A DNA stretch of 11,283 bases, taken from positions 1-11,283 of the forward strand of contig JAJTBL010000031.1 in NCBI GenBank assembly GCA_021286925.1. Reading direction: 5' to 3'. Source of the stretch: Spirochaetia bacterium. Its GTDB lineage: Bacteria > Spirochaetota > Spirochaetia > Treponematales > Rectinemataceae. Positions 7,119-11,283 of the stretch are shown here, one piece after another. The position numbers and the translations under genes are program-made. A model generated the notes under the pieces. The model was not told where the DNA came from. It ran no database searches and saw only the letters and a list, made by a program, of their open reading frames with translations. Positions within the stretch are counted from its first letter, which is position 1. Each line of letters begins with the position of its first letter.

Positions 7119-7146
7119 TTTTCAAAGCGAAGATGTATTTTCAAAG
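7119..7146. repeat. Nine-base direct repeat TTTTCAAAG x2
   Basis: TTTTCAAAG occurs at 7119-7127 and again at 7138-7146, with starts 19 bases apart, within the predicted leader of the PAP2 family gene. The spacing is near two helical turns, as for paired protein sites, but a short A/T-rich repeat can arise by chance. Confidence 0.4.
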
Positions 7147-7171
7147 AGCAGCAATAAACCGCACAATTTTT

Positions 7172-7201
7172 ATTGTATCGATTGGAATTGAAGAGAGTCA
7201 C
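7172..7201 (-). promoter_or_regulatory. Candidate promoter for the PAP2 family gene
   Basis: On the minus strand GTGACT (7201-7196, 4/6 to consensus) and TACAAT (7177-7172, 5/6) are separated by 18 bases. The expected start near 7165 gives a leader of about 90 bases before the ATG at 7073. The -35 lies inside the palindrome at 7196-7210. A perfect TTGACA also occurs on this strand at 7110-7105 but has no -10 at a usable distance. Confidence 0.4.
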
Positions 7202-7210
7202 ACTGTGACT
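7196..7210. promoter_or_regulatory. 15-base palindrome, possible operator
   Basis: AGTCACA (7196-7202) and TGTGACT (7204-7210) are exact inverted repeats around a single C. The site overlaps the candidate -35 of the PAP2 promoter in a divergent intergenic region, the usual place for a repressor or activator site. One perfect palindrome of this size is roughly expected by chance in a window this long, so the position is the main argument. Confidence 0.35.
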
Positions 7211-7309
7211 TTTAAAAAACCAAGTTTCTCTGAAAAGCGCCTGTTCAAGGAGCATGGAAAAATTCGATCTATCCATGGTTTAATGCACTTTGCTATGATA
7301 CCATTGAAT

Positions 7310-8293
7310 ATGGAATCAACGATTTTTTCGGTAACTTCGAACGACCAGGGCAGACGGCTCGATCGAATACTCCGCCGCCTATTCAAGGACGACTCTCTTT
7401 CATTCATCTATAAAGCGCTTCGAGAAAAGAAAATATTGGTCAATGGCAAAAAATCAGCTCCAGATTACCGATGTCAGACCGGTGACAGCATCGAAATTTT
7501 TATTCCTCTGAATTCTAGCGTCAATGAAGCTGAGATACCCGAACCGCAGCAACAGGAGTCGGCCGAAGCACTGAAACCCATGATTTTGTGTGAAACTCCC
7601 GATTTACTGTTCTTGAACAAGCCCCGCGGAATGCTCGCGCATGACGGCAAAGGCTCACTGGAGGCTCTGGTTCAGGCATATTACCAGGCATCGAATCCTG
7701 AAAAATCGCTTGCCTTCAAACCTGGCCCTTTGCACCGGCTTGATAGGAACACCAGCGGAATTATCACGTTTTCAAAAAGCCTTGCAGGCGCTCATCAATT
7801 TTCCTCAGCGATGCGGGAAGGCCAATTAAAAAAAACCTATCTTGCCATCTTGGACGGCAAACTGGCTGAAGATCAATCATGGATCGATGATCTATCACGG
7901 GATGAAACATTGAAAATGACACAGCGAGCTGGTGCCGCAACCCAGAGCGCTTCAAAAAGTGCGAGAACCGATGTCTGGCCGCTCGCAGTTCGCGGCGGTT
8001 TTACGTTTGCCGCAATCAAGCTGTTCTCAGGAAGAACTCACCAAATTCGCGCACATGCCTCCATTCATGGCTATCCGCTTTCAGGCGACAGAAAATATGG
8101 CTCGAAGACTGATATTCCGTACTATTTCCTCCATGCATGGTCTCTCAATCTGGAGAAACTGCAGCTTTCCCCAAACCCCGAACAGGTTCAAGCTTCGCTG
8201 CCTTCAGATTTTATGCTTTTTTTATTCAAAAAGCTTTGTTTGCCTGAAAAAGAAGTATATTCTTTACTGGAAATCTTCATGAAAACTCCATGA
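7310..8293 (+). CDS. RluA-family 23S rRNA/tRNA pseudouridine synthase (RluC/RluD-like)
   Basis: Isomerises uridine to pseudouridine in structured RNA, most likely large-subunit rRNA; the exact site cannot be told. From the ATG at 7310 it has 327 residues. An S4-type RNA-binding domain covers about 14-66 (GRRLDRIL, then a KKILVNGKK turn), and the catalytic domain carries HRLDRNTSG (142-150) with the catalytic Asp145, a KKTYLAI strand (174-180) and GRTHQIRAH (241-249). The whole set is intact. The frame is open upstream to 7010, but those 100 codons lack family similarity and partly overlap the PAP2 gene on the other strand. Starts at 7283 and 7295 are also possible; none has a Shine-Dalgarno at normal distance. 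The start at 7310 was chosen because its N-terminus (IFSVTSNDQGRRLD) fits the family. Confidence 0.9.
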   Translation: MESTIFSVTSNDQGRRLDRILRRLFKDDSLSFIYKALREKKILVNGKKSAPDYRCQTGDSIEIFIPLNSSVNEAEIPEPQQQESAEALKPMILCETPDLLFLNKPRGMLAHDGKGSLEALVQAYYQASNPEKSLAFKPGPLHRLDRNTSGIITFSKSLAGAHQFSSAMREGQLKKTYLAILDGKLAEDQSWIDDLSRDETLKMTQRAGAATQSASKSARTDVWPLAVRGGFTFAAIKLFSGRTHQIRAHASIHGYPLSGDRKYGSKTDIPYYFLHAWSLNLEKLQLSPNPEQVQASLPSDFMLFLFKKLCLPEKEVYSLLEIFMKTP

Positions 8294-8304
8294 GAGTTTT
8301 TCAT
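8279..8304 (+). terminator. Weak hairpin at the end of the pseudouridine synthase gene
   Basis: ATGAAAACTC (8279-8288) pairs with GAGTTTTTCAT (8294-8304), with one unpaired T and a five-base loop, across the stop codon. The stem is A/T-rich and has no separate T-run after it, so termination would be weak; it may only be a transcript-end structure. Confidence 0.3.
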
Positions 8305-8385
8305 CAGGCGGCTCTGATTAGGCGTGTTTCAATGAGGTTCTTAAAAAACCAAAAGGAACCGTTAAACAAAGAAGCCGCTTATCCA

Positions 8386-8414
8386 ATTTCAAAAAGAAAT
8401 GCGCTTTTTGAAAT
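8386..8414 (+). promoter_or_regulatory. Eleven-base-pair hairpin in hflK leader
   Basis: ATTTCAAAAAG (8386-8396) and CTTTTTGAAAT (8404-8414) form a perfect stem with a seven-base loop. It lacks a following T-run, so it is not an obvious terminator. It lies 15 bases ahead of the hflK Shine-Dalgarno and is immediately followed by a second small hairpin. The left arm shares CCAATTTCAAAA, including two flanking bases, with the terminator after hflC. Confidence 0.5.
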
Positions 8415-8441
8415 GAGCTATTTTGCTCAAAGGAGGTCTCG
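8414..8441 (+). promoter_or_regulatory. Small hairpin and strong Shine-Dalgarno before hflK
   Basis: TGAGC (8414-8418) pairs with GCTCA (8425-8429) around a TATTTT loop. It is directly followed by AAAGGAGG (8429-8436), a near-perfect ribosome binding site five bases before the hflK ATG. The stem abuts rather than covers the site. I saw no convincing promoter in 8294-8441. Confidence 0.55.
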
Positions 8442-9425
8442 ATGCCTGGGACTGTGTTCAAACCCAAGATCCCTAAAATCAATCTCAAAGGTCCGACCAT
8501 TGTCCTTGGATTGATTATCATCGGCGTAATCGTATTTTTGTCAACAAGCTTTATTATCGTCGATCAGACAGAAAATGCAGTCATTACCACATTTGGCCGG
8601 TATACCAAAACAGTCGGCGCAGGATTGCATTACAAGCTTCCTTTTGGCATTCAGAAAGCCTATCTTGTGCAGACAAAAATAATACAGACTGAATCCTTTG
8701 GATTCCGAACAATAAAGCCAGGCGTTGTAACGCAATATTCAGACAAGAAATATCCTGAGGAATCCACGATGCTGACCGGGGATCTCAATATTGTCGATGT
8801 CGAATGGATCATTCAATATCGAATTTCGGATCCCAAAGCCTGGCTCTTCAATGTTTCAGATCGAAATAAGACCATCCGTGACATTTCACAATCGGTCATG
8901 AACCGGCTTGTGGGAGATCGGTCCATTCTTGGCGTTATTGGCCCTGACCGGCAGACCATCCAGGATTCAGCAGTCTCCCTGATGAATGAAATTCTCCATC
9001 AATACAATCTTGGCATCGATGTTGTGCAGGTACAGCTGCAAAACATCGTCCCTCCGCAAGGGGTTCAGGACGCCTTTGAGGATGTGAACAAGGCCATCCA
9101 GGACATGAACAGGCTTATCAATGAAGGTAAAGAAGCATACAACGCTGAAATTCCAAAGGCGAGAGGACAGGCAGACCAGACGCTGGAAATTGCCCAAGGC
9201 TACGCGACCGAACGAGTCAACAAAGCCAAAGGCGATGTCGCCCGGTTTATCTCGGTTCTTGATGAATATCGCAAGGCTCCGGATGTCACCAGAAAGCGGC
9301 TGTATTATGAAATGATTGATGAAGTATTTACAGGCGCTGAAAATGTTGAGCTTATCGACAAATCGCTCAACAACTTCCTTCCCATAAAGAATCTGGGGCA
9401 GAATTCCTCGGGGGTGACAAAATGA
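8442..9425 (+). CDS. hflK: HflK, SPFH-domain modulator of FtsH protease
   Basis: A 327-residue membrane protein with one N-terminal transmembrane segment (about 18-39), after a short basic cytoplasmic tail of KPKIPKINLK type. The SPFH/prohibitin domain follows, starting with QTENAVITTFGRYTKTV (42-58) and AGLHYKLPFG (60-69), then an Ala/Glu/Lys-rich coiled-coil stalk (about 225-275, with AEIPKARGQADQTLEIAQGY). With HflC it builds the large cage that surrounds and regulates the FtsH AAA protease in the membrane; the bulk normally faces outward from the cytoplasm. The long Gly-rich N-terminus of enterobacterial HflK is missing, as in many non-proteobacterial versions. The start has AAAGGAGG five bases upstream. 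Its stop overlaps the hflC start as ATGA, so the two are translationally coupled. FtsH itself is not in the window. Confidence 0.93.
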   Translation: MPGTVFKPKIPKINLKGPTIVLGLIIIGVIVFLSTSFIIVDQTENAVITTFGRYTKTVGAGLHYKLPFGIQKAYLVQTKIIQTESFGFRTIKPGVVTQYSDKKYPEESTMLTGDLNIVDVEWIIQYRISDPKAWLFNVSDRNKTIRDISQSVMNRLVGDRSILGVIGPDRQTIQDSAVSLMNEILHQYNLGIDVVQVQLQNIVPPQGVQDAFEDVNKAIQDMNRLINEGKEAYNAEIPKARGQADQTLEIAQGYATERVNKAKGDVARFISVLDEYRKAPDVTRKRLYYEMIDEVFTGAENVELIDKSLNNFLPIKNLGQNSSGVTK

Positions 9426-10402
9426 AAAAAAGCATCCTTTTCCTGATTGTTCTTGCGGTTGTCATTGTGGGTCTTTTGATTGCCAAACCGTTTTTTATCC
9501 TGAATGAAGGCGAACAGGCAGTTATTGTCAGATTCGGAAAGATTGTAAAAGTTCATACCGATGCCGGCCTCAAATTCAAAAGTCCTTTTGTTGATGAAAT
9601 TCATAAATTCCCAAAGCGCTTGATGTCCTGGGATGGAGAACCGCAGAGAGTTCCAACCAAGGAAAACCAATTTATCTGGATTGACACCACAGCCCGATGG
9701 AGAATTGTCAACCCGACCCAATTTTATGAATCCGTAAGCACTTTGGAGAATGCCTATGGCCGGCTGGATGATGTCATCGATTCTGCAGTCAGGACGGTCA
9801 TCAGCTCCAATTATCTGCGCGAGGCTGTCCGAAATTCAGACGAAATTCTGAAATCAGGGAAAGCGGAAACCTTTCAAACAGGCGACACTGAGGGTTCTTC
9901 ATCCCTTGAACAGCTGACCATATCACAGACTCAATATGAAACCATTGAAAAGGGCCGCCAGAAACTTTCAGCCGAGATGAAAACCCTTGTTGCCGGCATA
10001 GTTCCTGCGTTTGGAATCGAGGTGTTGGATATAATCCCCCGTCAGATAAAGTATTCTGAAGAGCTGACCGACAGTGTGTACCAGCGCATGATTAAGGAAA
10101 GAAATCAGATAGCACAGGCTTTCAGATCCTATGGCGAAGGGAAGAAAGCTGAGTGGATGGGTAAGCTTGAAAACGAAAAGCGATCAATTCTGTCTTCGGC
10201 CTATGCCAAGGCTGAAACAATCAAGGGAAAGGCAGATGCGGAAGCCACCAAGATTTATGCCGAAGCGTACGGCCGGGATCCTTCATTCTTCGAATTCTGG
10301 CAGGCAACTGAATCCTACAAGCGAACAATGCCGAACTTCCAGAAAACCATGTCGACCAGCATGGATTATTTCAAGTATCTGTATGGCCCTAATGGGAAAT
10401 AA
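9422..10402 (+). CDS. hflC: HflC, SPFH-domain modulator of FtsH protease
   Basis: A 326-residue partner of HflK. It has an N-terminal membrane anchor (about 4-26) after MKKS, then the SPFH domain beginning EGEQAVIVRFGKIVKV (29-44) and AGLKFKSPFVDEIHKF (48-63). The band core contains RIVNPTQFYES (94-104). The FGIEVLDIIPRQIKYSEEL region (199-217) matches the family segment before the coiled coil, which runs through about 218-290 and carries Lys/Glu/Ala-rich repeats such as AKAETIKGKADAEATKIYAEA. The C-terminus has the conserved YGRDPSFFEFW stretch seen in HflC. ATG overlaps the hflK stop by four bases, with GGGGGTGA upstream serving as the Shine-Dalgarno inside hflK. A strong terminator follows about 60 bases after the stop, so hflKC forms a compact two-gene unit. 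Confidence 0.94.
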   Translation: MKKSILFLIVLAVVIVGLLIAKPFFILNEGEQAVIVRFGKIVKVHTDAGLKFKSPFVDEIHKFPKRLMSWDGEPQRVPTKENQFIWIDTTARWRIVNPTQFYESVSTLENAYGRLDDVIDSAVRTVISSNYLREAVRNSDEILKSGKAETFQTGDTEGSSSLEQLTISQTQYETIEKGRQKLSAEMKTLVAGIVPAFGIEVLDIIPRQIKYSEELTDSVYQRMIKERNQIAQAFRSYGEGKKAEWMGKLENEKRSILSSAYAKAETIKGKADAEATKIYAEAYGRDPSFFEFWQATESYKRTMPNFQKTMSTSMDYFKYLYGPNGK

Positions 10403-10462
10403 GCACGCGTTGCATTGAAGGAAGTATTCTTTGAAAAGCCTGTTCTGAGGGCGAGCTAATTG

Positions 10463-10502
10463 AGCCAATTTCAAAACTTTACTATTTTTGAAATTGGCTT
10501 TT
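10463..10502 (+). terminator. Rho-independent terminator of hflKC
   Basis: AGCCAATTTCAAAA (10463-10476) and TTTTGAAATTGGCT (10486-10499) form a perfect 14-base stem around a nine-base loop, followed by TTTT (10499-10502). It stands 61 bases after the hflC stop. The minus-strand side lacks a T-run, so it should act mainly on plus-strand transcripts. Confidence 0.8.
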
Positions 10503-10620
10503 CCGTGTTTTGCGGCTCTTGATAACCGCTTTCAAACCATCGCACTTTAAAGTTGGTCTTCTTTCCCATAGGCATCCGTATTTTAAAAGGGTCTCAGGCG
10601 GATTGCACAAATATTGATAT

Positions 10621-10661
10621 AGGGCAAAAAAGAAGGGCTGGATATTTGCCAGCCCTTCTTT
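10621..10661 (-). terminator. Rho-independent terminator of the right-edge minus-strand gene
   Basis: AAAGAAGGGCTGG (10629-10641) and CCAGCCCTTCTTT (10649-10661) form a perfect 13-base stem, G/C-rich in its upper part, around a seven-base loop. On the minus strand it runs into six consecutive T. It lies 34 bases past the stop at 10695. The plus-strand reading gives only three T and then ATC, so the signal is mainly for the minus strand. The bases between this and the hflKC terminator hold no gene I can support. Confidence 0.85.
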
Positions 10662-10694
10662 ATCATGTCTGATTCGCAAATTTCATTCAGCTCA

Positions 10695-11283
10695 TCAATG
10701 GATTATAACGTTTACATCTCCATAGGAAATTCCAGTACCAAACTTTACCTGGCCTTCAGAGCCAGCGGCTCTGGCTACCATGGCGATATAATACGGAGCA
10801 TCGGTAACAGGCGTATCGAAGATGACACTCTCTTCCGCACCGGTTCCCGTAATATCATTGATGACAGAACCGGATGGATTGAAAATATACACATCCATGT
10901 CACCGGCTAATGATTTGACGGATACCTTAGTTTTTGAATCAGTCGCATAGAATGAATACCAGGTTTCACCTTTATCGTTCAGAGTGACTGCTGAAGAATA
11001 GACATCCTCTTCGAGCAGAACCGGAGCATAGGGATACATGGTAAGGTCGACATTGACAGAGCCGTCAACCGGGACAACGACAGATTCCGATTCCGTTTGA
11101 CCGGCGACAACAGGGACTGTATTCGATACGGCAGTGTTGAAAACCGACACAATCATCCTGGTGTATGTCCCAGCGGGAACCCTGACACTTCCCGTAATGG
11201 CGTTCAAGGTCTCATCATAGTTGGCTTGGCCAAGCATAACTGCCTTGACAAGCTCCTCGCCATTAAAGAAATCCACTTCTACA
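10695..11283 (-). CDS. Exported beta-rich protein with PPC-like C-terminal domain, N-terminus outside the window
   Basis: The frame is open from the right edge to the stop at 10695, giving 195 complete codons of a longer protein; the true start is not visible and the GTG at 11276 is just an internal codon. The first part, with ITGSVRVPAGTYTRMIVSVFN and VDGSVNVDLTMYPYAPV, reads as a beta-sandwich-like repeat. The last part resembles a pre-peptidase C-terminal (PPC) type domain: a strand-rich WYSFYATDSKTKVSVKSL, then AGDMDVYIFNPSGSVIND and a YYIAMVARAAGSEGQVKF end. Such domains occur in secreted or surface proteins, so export is likely, but the signal peptide or lipobox would be outside the window. 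Composition rich in Val, Thr, Ser and Asp supports an extracytoplasmic location. The function is not known. A strong terminator follows 34 bases after the stop. Confidence 0.75.
   Translation of the reverse strand, partial: VEVDFFNGEELVKAVMLGQANYDETLNAITGSVRVPAGTYTRMIVSVFNTAVSNTVPVVAGQTESESVVVPVDGSVNVDLTMYPYAPVLLEEDVYSSAVTLNDKGETWYSFYATDSKTKVSVKSLAGDMDVYIFNPSGSVINDITGTGAEESVIFDTPVTDAPYYIAMVARAAGSEGQVKFGTGISYGDVNVIIH

Noticed and set aside
7010..7309. A 100-codon N-terminal extension of the pseudouridine synthase
   Set aside because: It overlaps the PAP2 gene start on the other strand, looks like random intergenic coding and precedes the family's normal N-terminus.
10482..10679. A 65-codon minus-strand open frame between hflC and the right-edge gene
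   Set aside because: It runs across one arm of the hflKC terminator and across the whole terminator of the right-edge gene, and has no family resemblance.
1..11283. CRISPR array, tRNA or rRNA genes, insertion sequence or prophage
   Set aside because: No regular spaced repeats, tRNA-like cloverleaf, rRNA stretch, transposase motif or long terminal inverted repeats were seen.

Overview
The window is about 11.3 kb of densely packed bacterial chromosome, slightly below 50% G+C by eye. The gene content best fits a spirochaete, probably of the Treponema-like lineages. The pointers are a MurC with the ETCEYRR variant, a short archaeal-type CMP kinase, a GH57/DUF1926 protein in two reading frames, and hflK-hflC ending in a PPC-like exported protein locus. 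This assignment rests on remembered family resemblance, not on a search, and is moderate at best.

The left 6.4 kb is one minus-strand block, read from right to left: a two-frame GH57-type sugar-acting protein (6435-4550), murC (4497-3031), yicC (3031-2165), a type-2 CMP kinase (2158-1616), a short-chain dehydrogenase (1604-771) and galM (747 to the left edge, C-terminus missing). Junctions from murC to galM overlap by 1 base or are spaced 6 to 23 bases, so they look co-transcribed. The 52-base gap before murC carries a good sigma-70-type promoter whose expected start coincides with the murC ATG, which suggests a leaderless mRNA. Functionally the block mixes cell-wall precursor synthesis (MurC), RNA decay (YicC), nucleotide supply (CMP kinase) and sugar metabolism (GH57, GalM).

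At 6576-7073 (minus) lies a small membrane protein of the divergent PAP2/DUF212 family. It is divergently arranged with a plus-strand RluA-family pseudouridine synthase (7310-8293). The 236-base region between them holds a candidate promoter for the PAP2 gene, a 15-base palindrome covering its -35 element, and a 9-base direct repeat.

Next is the plus-strand pair hflK-hflC (8442-10402), the membrane SPFH proteins that normally regulate FtsH. The pair is preceded by two tandem hairpins just ahead of a perfect Shine-Dalgarno and followed by a strong terminator. The right edge (10695-11283, minus) is the C-terminal part of a probable exported beta-rich protein with a PPC-like domain, followed by its own strong terminator, so transcription converges around 10.5-10.65 kb.

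Most genes are ordinary housekeeping ones. I did not find a clear new system. The items most worth checking are the frameshifted and internally shortened GH57 protein with degenerate catalytic motifs, the leaderless murC promoter, and the CMP kinase whose P-loop lysine is replaced by asparagine.
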